A stretch of 64,000 bases of DNA from Gonatopus flavifemur (lineage: Eukaryota; Arthropoda; Insecta; Hymenoptera; Dryinidae). Below are positions 12,401 through 22,658 of this stretch, piece after piece. How positions within the stretch are numbered: the stretch's first letter is position 1; each line of letters opens with the position of its first letter. The translations under genes were made by a program, and so were the position numbers. A model generated the notes under the pieces. That model ran no database searches. It worked only from the letters and a program-made list of their open reading frames with translations, and was not told where the DNA came from. Where the stretch lies: positions 47,608,001 through 47,672,000 of the forward strand of contig JAFFJZ010000001.1 in assembly GCA_018340375.1 (NCBI GenBank), written 5' to 3'.

Positions 12401-15400
12401 TGAAGCTTCATCAAACCTGCGATAAACCTTCAACGAACGTTCCATCTATGTTTCCTAAAAGTATTTCAAGGCAGACATTTCAACGTCCGTAGAACCTTTG
12501 TCAATTGTTTTTGAATCTAAAAGTTAGCTCTCATAAACCTTCGGCCCGATCTATACAGATCTAATTTGAACGTTCGCTGAAGTTTCATGTTCTCTTCGGG
12601 ATAATAAGTCCAAAACAATGGAATGAAAAGTCTGACAAGCTTACATATTATCTGGGTAAAGACGCGAGAATCCCCGTCAGATGAAGTTCAATCTCCTGAA
12701 CGTTTCTTTAAGAGAGAATATTAAAATATCCGTGTGTTGGAAACAACCAAACAAAATGATCATAATTTTAGTCGTAGTCACGAAAACCTCCCCGATGAGG
12801 ATGGAGGATATCATTATGAAGATATTTGGAGGCCAGACGCAACAGACGATGGTGCAATTGGAATGATCGATATACCGGTACAAGATAAACCTACCGCATT
12901 CAGTTGTTGTTTCGAGCGCGAAAAATATTGTATCACTGATTTCTGCGAACCTGAGGAAAACGAACAACGAATGCGGGGTGGAGGATGTGGTGGTTGCTGT
13001 TGCGGTTCTGCGGATCATCAAGCGAAGCTTTGTGAAAGAGGAAACGCAAGTAGTATGGAGAGAGAGATTATTTTTAATTTAAATTCAATTAACCTTCAAA
13101 AGCACACGTCTCTGTTCAGACACTTTATTTTGATTTTTTGAGTTCAAAATAGTGAATATGAAAAGGTTTTGAAGATAATCTTTGTAAAAGAGTGAGAAAA
13201 TCTCTCGAAGATGTACACGAAAGATCTCCTTTGGATATTGTAGGGGAAATATGAAGATATCTTTGCCCTGCTAAAAATCTTTTATAGAGCTGGAAAAATA
13301 TTCAATACGATGTGATCCGTTTGTATCTGTTTTGATCGTCCCTGTTTTGTCCGAATCTATTCGACATTTTTTATAGAGCAAGCAATAGGAAATGGCAGGA
13401 CAGCCCTTGATGAAATTTACTTCATTCTGACAAGAATACTTCATTTTTCCTAAAATTTTTTGGAGAAAGAATTGAGCGTTTTGGTCATAATATAGCGTAA
13501 ATTTTTTCAAGAGAGTTTTAATTCCTTTTCGGACTTGACTCGAAGATTCCTAGTTCTTCTAGTCGATATTTGTCCCCGCAAGAAGCATCAATAAGATCTC
13601 CTGAACCGACGTCTTAGAGGCCTGTTTGGTACATTTTGAAGAGTATAATGAATATTTTGAATGCTAAGGGAACAAATGTTCCCTGGATTCTTTTCAAATG
13701 TCGGAATTCCTGAGTTTCACTTGAAAATTTCAAGTCTCGCTTGAAGATTTCAGGGTTTGCTCGATATTCCCAAAAAAAGTTTTTCTTCTCTGAAAGTTTG
13801 AACAACAAAACATTTTTGGGAATCTGAAATTCGGTTTCTGCACTATAATAGATAACGCATTGAAGAATAATTCCTTAAAATTTTAGACCTTTCTGCCCAG
13901 TGAACACTTATTGATATCCGCATGGTATTATTTTTTTGAGATCTCAGGAAAAAATTTTCTTGAAGAGTTCGTGTGGATAACATTTTAGTAATCTCTTATT
14001 TTCCTCAGGAGTCGACGTATTTGATAACATTTGATTCTGATATCTTTATATCAACCTTCTGACATGTCTTCAAATTCATTCTAAAATTCTCCTTTGTCTT
14101 GAATTGGGATTGCAGATTTGAAATGTCATACTAAAAATGTTGGAGAATTGATACGCTAAGAGCAAAAGTGACACCCCAATTGTTGTCAAGCAAAAACAGG
14201 ACAGGAACTTTCGAGAGCAAGAACAGAACATTAAAAGTTTCGAGCAAAAGCGATACACTTATAAATTGGAACAAAAGAGCAACTCACAGCAATCTCCGGG
14301 CGAAAACGAACCAACCCCAAGAGAACACAAACCTTCAGGATCGTTCATTGAATGTTCCTGGACGTTCGCGAACGTTCCTGAAGGTTTGTGTTCTCTTGGG
14401 GAAATTAGAAGTGTATCGCTTTTGCTCGGAACTTTTAATGTTCCGTTCTTGCTCTCGAAAGTCCCTGTCCTGTTTTTGCTTGACAACAATTGGGGTGTCA
14501 CTTTTGCTCTTAGCGTATGAATTGGTCAGTTTCAAGTCGTACTTTACAGGAAAAAAACCGCATAGACTCCAGCAAAACTTATTTAATGTAGATTTGTTTG
14601 AAATTATCTACTTCTTCAGGGGATTTATTGGACTGATCCATATCTTTAAAGGTATCCAGTAGACTCTGCAGTTACTAGATCTATTTTCCAAAATACTCAA
14701 AGATGAATTAACAAAATGGTAGGGAGAGAGAGAGAGAGAGAGAGAGAGATATTAAATCCTTTTATATATGAATTGCTGACATTCAAACTTAAATTTAAAA
14801 AAATTAAAGAAAAAACTCAAATATTATAGGATGTGAGTGTGGTCCAGCACAAGAAGTAGAAGTTTGTTGTACGAACATCCCTAAGTCTTGCAAATCTCCA
14901 TCACGTTCCAACAGAACCGATTGTTGCCCCTGTGCAGAGTGCAAATCTATTTGTAAAAAAGTCCTCGTCAAATGTTGTTGTCGGTGCACAAACCAATCTT
15001 CAAGTTGCAGTGGAGGTGGTTGTTGCGGTACTGGATGCCGCCGAGACTATGCACCTGGACCGTCCTGTTGCCCGCGACCTACGCCCTGTGTCCTACAGAA
15101 ACCTTGTACATCTTGTTGTAAGCCAACTTTGCGAAGAACGCTCACTCCTAATGGCGGAAAAATTGGGTTTCGGTGAGATACATATCTTTGGTAAAGAACA
15201 TGGTTCTATAGATTCGATAGTTTTGAAAACATCCATTTTTCATGCAGATCGTGTAGTCCATGCGGTCCAAGATCGCGTAGAAGATGTGGTTTTGAGGAAG
15301 GACTGAGGATGCCAATTGGTTGTGAATGTCTTGGAGGTGGTCTCGATTGCCAGAGATGCGGACGCAAAGTTTATCAAGCGGAAATGCAGGTTGGATTTTT

Positions 15401-18400
15401 ATTTAAAGAAACCCCAGCCAACAAAATCAAGGCAGTGCTTGATTCTACCAACGATGATAAAAGTTTCTTATACATATGATACCACATGTAATACAGAATA
15501 TTCTGAGAATATTCTCACAATATCCGTAAAATATTCTCACAAAAAGCGTAGAAGGTTCGTAAATATTCATAGAAGATTCTCAGAACATTTGAATGAGACT
15601 GTCTCGAATATTCTAGGAACGTTCGTACAATATGCGTACAAAGTCTGTAGGGAGATTGATGAGCAGCGCATGCGCAAGTACCGTGATTACATGAATTCAG
15701 TAATGGCGGATGATGTTGTTGATAGGCTACAGGTTGATAGGCTATCATTTTAATTTGTATTTGGGAAATAATAAATTGATGAAAGGCGCATTTAATTATC
15801 GCGAATGTTCTCTCAGAGTGCCATGTGTGAAAAATAATCCTCAAAAGTGTAATAAAATATCAAGAAATGCCGTATATATTATGATTGCCTGTTGCGATCA
15901 TAAATATCGCATCCATCCATGTGAATTCACAATATTGCTAACAATTCATGATGACAGGTATTTAATGATCAAAAAAATTGATTGTGATAGTTTTCGGTGA
16001 CATGAGGGAGTTTACATTGACGGGAATTTTTATTTTAACAGCAGTTTTTTCTAATATTCCCACAATATTCGTGGCAATATATTCTGAGAATATTTGAAAC
16101 AGTCTCATTCAAACATTTGGAGAATAAGAATCTCCATAGAATATTCGAATATCCCCAACGTATATTCTCAGAACATTCTGAGAACATGCGTGCGCTACCT
16201 GGGACGCTACCCAAGTAGCACAAGAACTTCTCAAATATGCTATGGTAACTCTATGAATGTGAAAGGGATGTGCGAATGAGACCCCGTATGGAAATATTTC
16301 GCTGAAAAATGTCTGTAAAACTATGGAAAATCTCTGAAAAAAAATGAAAAAATTCTGAGAAACTCTGACAAACTCTGAGAATCTCTGAAATTTTGATGAG
16401 AAATCTAATATTTTTGGGACATTCTTTACAGACTTTTTTCATTCTTTTTCAGAGAAATACTAACGAAATTGCACTCTGAAAAAACTCTGACAAAACTCTA
16501 ATAAATTGTTGACATTTTTCTGATTATTGAAAAATCCTGAAATTCGATAAATACATTCATATGCCGTATTCAAATATCATGTGTGAAAAAGTGTTTGAAA
16601 ATTTTTTAATTTTTTTCTAAAAGTCAGAAAAATGTTAGCAATCCATCAGAGTTTTGTCAGAGTTTTTTCAGAGTGCAATTTCGTTACTATTTCTCTGAAA
16701 AAGAATGAAAAGACTCTGAGAAACTCTGGAAAAAGTCTGAAAAAAGTCTGTAAAGAATGTCCCAAAAATATTAGATTTCTCATCAAAATTTCAGAGATTC
16801 TCAGAGTTTGTCAGAGTTTCTCAGAGTTTTTTCATTTTTTTTCCAGAGATTTTTCATAGTTTTGCAGACATTTTTCAGCGAAATATTTCCATACGGGACT
16901 ATTTTGGATAAATTCGTCAAGATATTCTATGGAGGTGCATAGCACATAATTATTCGAAACAGTCTCATTTGGAGGTTCTCCGCATGTTCGTAGGATTTTC
17001 CAAACACACTCTTAGCATTTCTAACCTCTTCTGCTACTTGGGTAAGAGCAAGAGTGAAATTCAGATTCAAGTACCGCTAGCGGCAAAAATGCGAATTTGG
17101 AAGCACTTGCTGGCTGGGACAGTCTTTCCACACAGCACGCAGTTCTTAGAGATATCTGAAACAATACTCAATTGAGAAATCTTCGAGAACGTTCTTGAAG
17201 AGTTCTTAAAGATATCTTTCAGGAGTGTTGAAAAGACATCTTGTAAAAGATTTCTCAAAGATATCTTGATTCAAGATATCTCCAAGACAATCATGCAAGA
17301 TATCTTGAAGTTATCTCTTAGAAGCGTTTGAAAGATATCTTCTCGGAAAACTTTAACAAGATATATATTTAAGAAGATAGATTTAGGTTATGAATACCTG
17401 ATCATATGAATTGACATGTATAACAATTGGAATGTGCCTTTCATTATAATTCACAAATCGAAAACTTGAAAAATCTATACATGCCAAGGGATTTTAAATT
17501 CTGCAAAAAGTACGATTTTGTAACCTTTCAATACCTGCGCTGGCATTAATGAATCTCCAAGACACAAATATTTTATAAATTACTGAACTTTTCACGCTCA
17601 ATTTTATGTACAACCTTCGAGTAAATTTAAAAAAATTCTCAATAACGATGAATAGGAATAATCCGTGGCATCCACGGCCAAATTATTTGACATTAGTTTA
17701 TATAATAACCACTGACACTATTTCACGACGTCATATTGGCAATTACAAGCACCAAAATCAAACTTTCTGGGTAGCTCAGATCACTGAAGCGTAAGTAAAT
17801 CTTAAGATGCGCGGGTTCGATTCCCGCAACCTCCAAGATCGAGAAAAAGTAAACTTCATACAAGTGTGAGAGCGATAAAGACGAATAGAGGGAGAAGGGA
17901 AAAGAAGGCGTTAGAATGTTCTTTGTGGATAAATTTAAGCTTATTCCAAGACATTTTCATAAATTTTTCAAGACATCTTTAAGAAATCTTTTAGATTCCT
18001 TAATTTCTTCTGAAAGATATATTGGAGAAGTCTCCAAAAGATCTTTTAGAAATCTATTCATGTTGCATAAGACATCTTTTCGAATACGAAAAGATATCTT
18101 CCAGGAAATTCTTCAAGACTTCTTACATTTTTGGAAGATATCTTTGAGAATCTAAAAGATATCTTTGTGTCTGTTTGGGATTGTATACAATTATTCTACC
18201 GATCTATATGTATTTTATAAGATTGCGTCTGGAGTGCCGTACCATAATATTTGTTTCAACTGCTTCTGCTGTCGTAAACCCTTGGAACCTCTAACGTACC
18301 AAGAACATTGTGGAGAAATTTATTGCAAACGTGAGTAAATATTGTTCTTATACTTTTTATAAACTTCTGTTCAAAAAATTCAGGGCATAATGTAAGGAAA

Positions 18401-20428
18401 TTTAAGAACTAACCGAAATGGTGAACACTCAATTTAAAAAAAAAAAGTACTGTATCGTCTTTATGAATTAATAAAACGGTATATGATAATTAATAAACTT
18501 GATATCTATTTATGCATTTAATAAATGATATATCTACTTCATTACGTTTTATTTGATCAAGATTCCTTTTTTATAAACTATGCTGTGAGGACATCAGCTG
18601 AAAAAAAAAGAAATAGTCTTTCTATTTCGAGAGAAAACCCTTCCAATATGAAGTGAGAAATTTGTGTGACAAGTATTTCTTGAATTATTTGGTGCTTCAT
18701 TGATTTTATTTTTGTCATCAAGATTTATTTTTTTGGAATGAATATCACTACTGAATTAATGATATCCCTCGATATGAGGTGAAAGGCTTATTTTGTAACA
18801 GGGCAGTATTGGATACCCGATTTGGAAAAATAAAAATAAAAAGAAAAACATTTACCTGAAAATTGGGTAATTTTTTAAGAACTAACCGTTTTAGAACTAA
18901 TCGTTTTCTTTTAGAACTAACTTTTTGGCAAGAACTAACCCTTATATTATGCCCTGAAAAAATGTCGTCATTACGAGTTGAAAATATTCAACCCCCAATA
19001 AAGCTGCATTTTATAACAGATAAGTTCATCTCTGCTAACAATGCTTGGCAGATTCGGGCAAAAGACGATTCAACGTCAAGCTATGAACGGTTTTTGTTCG
19101 GAATCACGAAATATGGTATATCCTGTTAAAAATGGACAGAAAAGATTGGATCATTTTTTGATAGGACAATTCAATTTGTTGATTCTGGACAAAAACATGT
19201 AGAAATTTTGTCAGTTTTTGACCAGTTTTCCTTGGACAAAAACTGTTCCAAGTCTGACAATTATGTTTTGTCCGGATCTGCCCGACATTTTCACACGGAA
19301 AAAAATGATATAGTTGATATTTGGATAGCTCAAAATTAGGTGTGGTAGCTATTTTTAGCTGTGACAACAAAAGTCATTGCTGTAGGAGCTGAAATCTAAC
19401 TTTTGTGCAATTTCTTTCGCTATCCAAATATCAAATACACGAAATAGCTACACGGAAAAAAAGAAATAGTTGCAGCAACAGGAGCGGACTATGGCCTGTG
19501 CCAACGGTGCCATGGCGCAGGGGTGGCAGGTCGTAAAAGGGCGGCAATCAAGTCGAAAAAAATTTTTTTTAATTTGAATAATTTAAAAATAATTTTTAGG
19601 AGAGTAATAAATTCCAAGCGATAAAACGGCATTTTTTGGTAATTAATATTTTCGTGAAAAATTCATTTTTGCTGCCATGTAAGGGGCGGCGAGCTAGATG
19701 GCACACACTCAGAGAAAAAAAGTTGCTGAAACAGCAAACCTCGAAGATTTGCTTTGCTGATATGGCAAAACTTGTTGCTGAATTAGCAAATATCTTGCTA
19801 AAATAGCAGAATCTTTGCTGTAACAGCAACCGTTTTGCTAATTTAGCAAAGCAGACTTTTCGAAATCGCTTTTTCAGCAAGAATTTTTCTCTGCGTGCAG
19901 GGGCGGCAGAAACCAAAGTCCGCCTCTGTGCAGCAACTATTTAAATAGCCGATTTTCGACCATTTACTTGAATAGTTGCTGCAGCTATTTAGCAGTCAGG
20001 ACAAATAACTCGATAGTTGCACCGATCAACGTCAATACCTGAGGTATTTTGAATTAGTTGAGGCAGCTAACATGTTACTTGTCCTGACTACTAAGTAGCT
20101 GCAGCAACTACTTAAGTAGATGGTCGAAAATCGACTATTTAAGTAGTTGCTGCAACTATTCTTTTTTTTCCTAGCTTCCACAGTGAATTATTTTTTTCCG
20201 TGCAGCAGGAATTATTTTAGGGACGTGTTTTGTTCATTCTCATTGATCATTTGTTCATCGCAAATTTGCTTTGGAGTCAAATTGTTTCAATAAGATTTTC
20301 CAAACAAGAATCGCTGGGATGATATACAATTGAATATTCTTCATTTTTCAGAATGTTACGTGCGAAATTTTGGACCTCAAGGATATGGATATGGCGTAGG
20401 AGCAGGGGTTTTGCAGACTCCATTATGA
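6406..20428 (+). CDS. Two-LIM protein with cysteine-rich centre (CRP / muscle LIM family-like)
   Basis: Spliced CDS with exons 6406-6502, 7370-7844, 8341-8466, 12772-13049, 14830-15172, 15248-15389, 18222-18330 and 20352-20428. All borders are GT-AG and all phases match, giving 548 residues. LIM1 is residues 5-56, with C-X2-C-X17-H-X2-C-X2-C-X2-C-X17-C-X2-C spacing exact. Residues about 60-280 are polar and acidic with no recognised fold. Residues about 280-475 are exceptionally cysteine-rich. LIM2 is residues 474-525 with the same exact spacing, and is followed by RNFGPQGYGYG and a short hydrophobic end, as in CRP/muscle LIM proteins. LIM domains are protein-binding zinc modules; a role in muscle or actin scaffolding is inference from the tail. 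An in-frame TAA sits immediately before the chosen ATG. The two LIM halves are each interrupted by an intron in the same place, after the first or second zinc half. I do not recognise a named orthologue. Confidence 0.85.
6745..7044. mobile_element. Palindromic MITE in LIM intron 1
   Basis: Two diverged arms of about 80-100 bp face each other. The left arm contains TAGGGTATCGTAAGCCC and CCTAAAATCATAT and ends in TTGCATAACCCCGAATA; the right arm has the reverse complements. The centre is AT-rich and noncoding. Confidence 0.75.
7124..7224. mobile_element. Short palindromic MITE, CCCACACAGC termini
   Basis: A roughly 100-bp hairpin: CCCACACAGCATCACAGTTCC on the left mirrors GGAACTGTGGTGCTGTGGGG on the right. 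It lies in LIM intron 1, 145 bp before exon 2. Confidence 0.75.
7986..8230. mobile_element. GATAACACACG palindrome, copy 1
   Basis: Arms begin CCCCGATAACACACGAAG and end AGAATTCTTATCTGGGG, with matching internal GGAGTTCAATGTTTGGGAC and its reverse complement. It sits in LIM intron 2, 110 bp upstream of exon 3. Confidence 0.8.
8509..8772. mobile_element. GATAACACACG palindrome, copy 2
   Basis: Same family as the copy at 7986-8230: CCCCTGATAACACACG at the left and CGTATGTTATCTGGG at the right, with a GAACTCC / GGAGTTC core. It starts 42 bp downstream of LIM exon 3, so that exon is bracketed by related palindromes. Confidence 0.8.
9065..9449. mobile_element. Palindromic element with AACGATAC repeats
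   Basis: Arms of about 170 bp: TAAAGAACGATACAAAACGAT at the left is mirrored by ATCGTTTTGTATCGTTCTTTA at the right, and GAATACGGAATTTACGAAG by its reverse complement. It lies in LIM intron 3 and has no coding capacity. Confidence 0.75.
10050..10472. mobile_element. Palindromic element interrupted by a GATAACACACG element
   Basis: Outer termini are ATGAGAGTGAAGCTAGCAGC and the reverse complement of ATGAGAGTGGAGCTAGCAGC. The right arm is split at a TA by the inner element 10223-10456; removing the insert restores a continuous GCTGC-TA-GCTCC arm. Confidence 0.78.
10223..10456. mobile_element. GATAACACACG palindrome, copy 3, with TA target duplication
   Basis: It runs from CCCAGATAACACACGAAG to CGTGTGTTATCTGGG and is flanked by TA on both sides (10221-10222 and 10457-10458). 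The TA duplication and absence of an ORF fit a non-autonomous Tc1/mariner-like element. Confidence 0.85.
11238..11444. mobile_element. GATAACACACG family, degenerate copy 4
   Basis: Left terminus CCCAGATAACACAAG is clear; GAACTC / GAGTTC-type internal repeats follow. The right terminus is eroded (TGTTTATTATCTATC). Confidence 0.5.
11755..12022. mobile_element. GATAACACACG family, degenerate copy 5
   Basis: The right end is intact (TTGTGTTATCTGGG) and the body has the family's AGAACTCTTTGAA-type repeats. The left boundary is uncertain. Confidence 0.45.
12114..12602. mobile_element. Large palindromic element with ATACCCGAA termini
   Basis: Arms of about 210 bp: TACCCGAAAGGAACATGAAG is mirrored by TTTCATGTTCTCTTCGGGATA, and CTGTATAGATCGGGCC by GGCCCGATCTATACAG. 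It ends about 170 bp before LIM exon 4. A further ACATATTATCTGGGTA terminus at about 12643 suggests it lies inside another GATAACACACG-family copy. Confidence 0.75.
14152..14517. mobile_element. Near-perfect palindromic MITE in LIM intron 4
   Basis: It begins TACGCTAAGAGCAAAAGTG and ends with its reverse complement. Long arms include ACACCCCAATTGTTGTCAAG and AAACAGGACAGG. The ends are TA, consistent with a TA target duplication. High arm identity suggests a young copy. Confidence 0.85.
14720..14749. repeat. (AG)n microsatellite
   Basis: An uninterrupted GA/AG dinucleotide run about 28 bases long in LIM intron 4, about 80 bp before exon 5. Confidence 0.95.
16208..17044. mobile_element. Element with TACCCAAGTAGCA termini enclosing a second palindrome
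   Basis: Outer ends TACCCAAGTAGCA and TGCTACTTGGGTA are reverse complements and begin and end with TA. Inside are the 16283-16897 palindrome and ATATTCTCAGAACATTC-type repeats that also occur at 15480-15640. It is in LIM intron 6. Confidence 0.75.
16283..16897. mobile_element. Long palindrome with CCCGTATGGAAATATTTC termini
   Basis: Arms of more than 250 bp: CCCGTATGGAAATATTTCGC at the left mirrors GCGAAATATTTCCATACGGG at the right. Dense CTCTGAGAA / TTCTCAGAG repeats fill the arms. The whole unit can fold as one hairpin. Confidence 0.85.
17140..18180. repeat. AAGATATCTT-rich repeat tract
   Basis: Many copies of the self-complementary AAGATATCTT / AGATATCT occur at 17145-17370 and 17990-18170. 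The flanks resemble each other, and the tRNA-like relic lies between them. Similar motifs occur at 9540-9720. This is probably a decayed palindromic element, but I cannot set clean ends. Confidence 0.45.
17765..17835 (+). other. tRNA-like relic (probable SINE head or tRNA pseudogene)
   Basis: An A-box-like TAGCTCAGATCACTGAAGC is followed 36 bases later by a perfect T arm, GCGGG-TTCGATT-CCCGC, containing a consensus B box. The total length (71 nt) fits a tRNA. The acceptor stem does not pair and the anticodon arm is irregular, so this is not a functional tRNA as it stands. Confidence 0.5.
18381..18956. mobile_element. hAT-like MITE with CAGGGCATAAT termini
   Basis: Left end CAGGGCATAATGTAAGG and right end CCTTATATTATGCCCTG are inverted repeats. 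The flanking octamers AAAAAATT and AAAAAATG differ at one base, as expected for an 8-bp duplication. AGAACTAACC repeats occur several times near the right end and once near the left. It lies in LIM intron 7. Confidence 0.75.
19479..19928. mobile_element. hAT-like MITE with perfect 8-bp target duplication
   Basis: Termini are CAGGAGCGGACT and AGTCCGCCTCTG. The octamer TGCAGCAA flanks both sides (19471-19478 and 19929-19936). CAGnGGCGGA-type ends plus an 8-bp duplication are hAT hallmarks. It has no transposase ORF and contains a further palindrome at 19706-19898. Confidence 0.88.
19706..19898. mobile_element. Third-level palindrome inside the hAT-like MITE
   Basis: CACTCAGAGAAAAAAAG at the left mirrors TTTTTCTCTGCGTG at the right, with many TTTGCTAAA / TTGCTG repeats between. 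Confidence 0.65.
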
Positions 20429-22658
20429 TCCCCGTTTTGATCTATTCATGAACTCTCTGCCGAGGATGATATTTCATTTTTGTTTTTGATTTTATACACT
20501 GTCCAACGCTTTTTGAGGGATTTTACAATCCTGATGACAGTTTCTTTCCAATTTTTTCTGGATAAATATTGTTGAATTTTTGAATTTTGCTTTTAATCAA
20601 TGACATAGATTTCTTCCTCAATTTATCGATTGAAGTATAGAATATAATTCTTGAGAACTTGTCCCAAACTAAGTGGGATTCATTGATATTTCTTCACGAA
20701 GCGAATGCACTTTCCACAACGGTAAGTAGCGGAATGTACATTGAGGATTCATATTGAGTTTTTTGAGTTCTAATTTGGATTCTTTATGGAATATTTCTCA
20801 TTTGGTGTGCCGCGTGGATGGAAATCACTTTTCAATTTACGTAAAGAGACAAGGAACGAGTTTTTTTTTATATAAAATTTTGTACGACACGATCACGACT
20901 GTAACAGGGTTTCCATTAGAGCTGTACAAGAATTCGTATATGCAGTTTTTCAAACAATTCTCTCCCCGTCGAGAGGTAATGAGTTTCGCAAAAGAAGCTT
21001 TTGAAGAGAAGAAAAAAAGGAGGAGAAAATAAATAAATGGCGGAGAATGAGGAAAAAAGGATAAAGATGCTAGGTCTAACAAAGAAGAGAGACGAAGGAA
21101 GAATGAATGAGCGGTTGGTTTATTGAGTCTCTTTTCTCCTCCTCTTCCCTTACCTCCGGATTACGGAACATACGCGGCGCGCGGGCGCAATAGGGTGAGG
21201 GAGGAGGGGCGTTTATATAGCTTTCAAGCGCAGAAGCTTAATCTAATTTCAAATATAAATCTGTTCTCTCTCCATCTCTTCCTTTTCTTTCCTTTACCTT
21301 TTCTCATCGACCAATCCAGACATATAACCAGTGCGTTTGCTGGCTTATATATTATACCCACCCCGATTTCGAATGAACATACCTCTTTGGTTTTCTCATT
21401 AAACCTTCGTACGTACAATTCAGTGCAAACTTAGTGCGCAATTTTATGACTCGATATCGGGAGAAGAGGGATAAAAGCTAGATACAGGAAATTATGACAT
21501 GGCATGTGTGAAATACATCCAATAGAGATATATAGCTACTTCAACACTGGTATATTATATTATTTTCATTTAAAGCGCAAGTTCATTTGCATATTCGTGT
21601 TGGGTGAATATCAAAGTTCGGTTTACAAACTTCCTGAATGGATCAACTCTGTAACGGTGTTTTTGAAATATCACAATATTAATGAAATATTGTAGTTGTG
21701 CTTCAACTGATCTGCTGAATTTATTGTTTTATCTATATGTTCTGTCCTCGCGATCAAGGTTTTGAAAACTTTTACTCGATATTTGATATTTCTTACTCCA
21801 AATTTGAGAAGGGTTATTCCTCAAGGTGTCCTCTTTCTTGATTACACTCCGTCGCCTCTTCCTCGTTTTTCCCTTCCAGCGAAAGGTTCTTTTAATCTCT
21901 CGAATTCTACCCCTCAAGATACTTTCACCATTTTCTCATTCCTCCATCGTAAAAACATTACACTGTAATGAAATCTTGTTTTCATTCATATAATAATTCA
22001 TTACATCGATGTTTAATAGATGATGAGTTCACATTTTTTGCAGTTAATTGTCAAATTGTGTATTTTCTTTTCTAAAAAAGATCTTCCTTTCGAATCTACT
22101 CATTGTTTTTGTATCTTTCATTTCTGATTCTCTAATTACTTTTCCCTGTTACTATATACATATTCCGTTCGTATGCGCCGTAAATCTTCGCGTCGGTAGT
22201 AAATTGGAAATATTTTTCTATTTTGTTTATCAATCGTAAAACCTCGAGGTCCGGTACCTTGGCGCCTATTTTAAATGGTATGAAAATCAATTATTTCGTT
22301 AATTCATGCGTTACATTGGCTGTCGCAAAACCATCACTGTGAGCGACAGCAGCCCAAGGGTCTATTTTTCAATTCCCATGTCGTCCTATTCCATCGACGG
22401 TGATTCTTTTTTACTCTTCTCTACTATTTTGTCGACTTTCTCTTAATCCCCGATGCGAAATCAATTTGACGTCAAGATAGAGAATACTCGGCTTAATTCG
22501 CCGGTGGTTTCCCCGCACAAACGTACGCACTCGAGATATCCTTGGCAGATTTGAAAATTCTTTGTGTCTCCTGATGGGTCTATGAATAATCGCACCACGT
22601 AGGGCATATTCTAATTCTTCAGATCTTTTCGTTCCAAACAGTTCTTTTTCAAGCAAAC
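20429..22658. other. 3' flank of the LIM gene, no gene seen
   Basis: The first part should be the LIM gene 3' UTR; AATAAA at 21028-21033 is a candidate poly(A) signal. A GC-richer, CT-rich patch lies at about 21125-21230 (CGGCGCGCGGGCGC near 21176) and another at 22190-22560. Short ORFs here carry no recognisable motifs. Confidence 0.35.

Larger units (their letters stand above)
12772..15389 (+). other. Cysteine-rich region of the LIM protein (exons 4-6)
   Basis: Exon 5 alone encodes 24 cysteines in about 114 residues. They are arranged as CC, CCC, CxC and CxxC clusters separated by serine, proline, arginine and lysine, for example CCPCAEC and KCCCRC. The end of exon 4 adds GGGCGGCCCG and exon 6 adds SCSPCGP and GCECLGG. 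No transmembrane segment or signal peptide precedes it. The pattern is compatible with additional metal binding or disulfide-rich packing, but matches no domain I can name. The translation frame is fixed by agreeing splice phases on both sides. Confidence 0.75.
19452..20171. mobile_element. Palindromic element (GGAAAAAAA termini) split by a hAT-like MITE
   Basis: Left arm GGAAAAAAAGAAATAGTTGC is mirrored at the right end, and TAGTTGCTGCAGCTA-type repeats fill the arms. The left arm is interrupted at 19479-19928. Closing the gap restores AATAGTTGCAGCAACTATTTA as in the right arm. Confidence 0.8.
15348..20356 (+). other. LIM domain 2, split over exons 6-8
   Basis: Ligands are C474, C477, H495 and C498, then C501, C504, C522 and C525. 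Introns 15390-18221 and 18331-20351 interrupt it. The residues around the ligands (CQRCGRKVY, PYHNICFNC, GEIYCKQCY) are ordinary for CRP-class LIM domains. Confidence 0.88.

Noticed and set aside
12656..12771. An open, polar reading frame (ESPSDEVQSPERFFKREY) just upstream of LIM exon 4, in the same frame
   Set aside because: A TAA at 12722-12724 separates it from the exon. The acceptor at 12770-12771 gives the required phase exactly, so the upstream part is treated as intron. A sequencing error removing a longer exon cannot be excluded.
14257..14535. Overlapping ORFs on both strands inside the 14152-14517 palindrome
   Set aside because: They are mirror images of each other across the hairpin, with no coding signature.
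14932..15306. 124-codon ORF overlapping LIM exons 5 and 6
   Set aside because: It is in a different frame from the one fixed by splice phases on both sides and by the second LIM domain; treated as a shadow.
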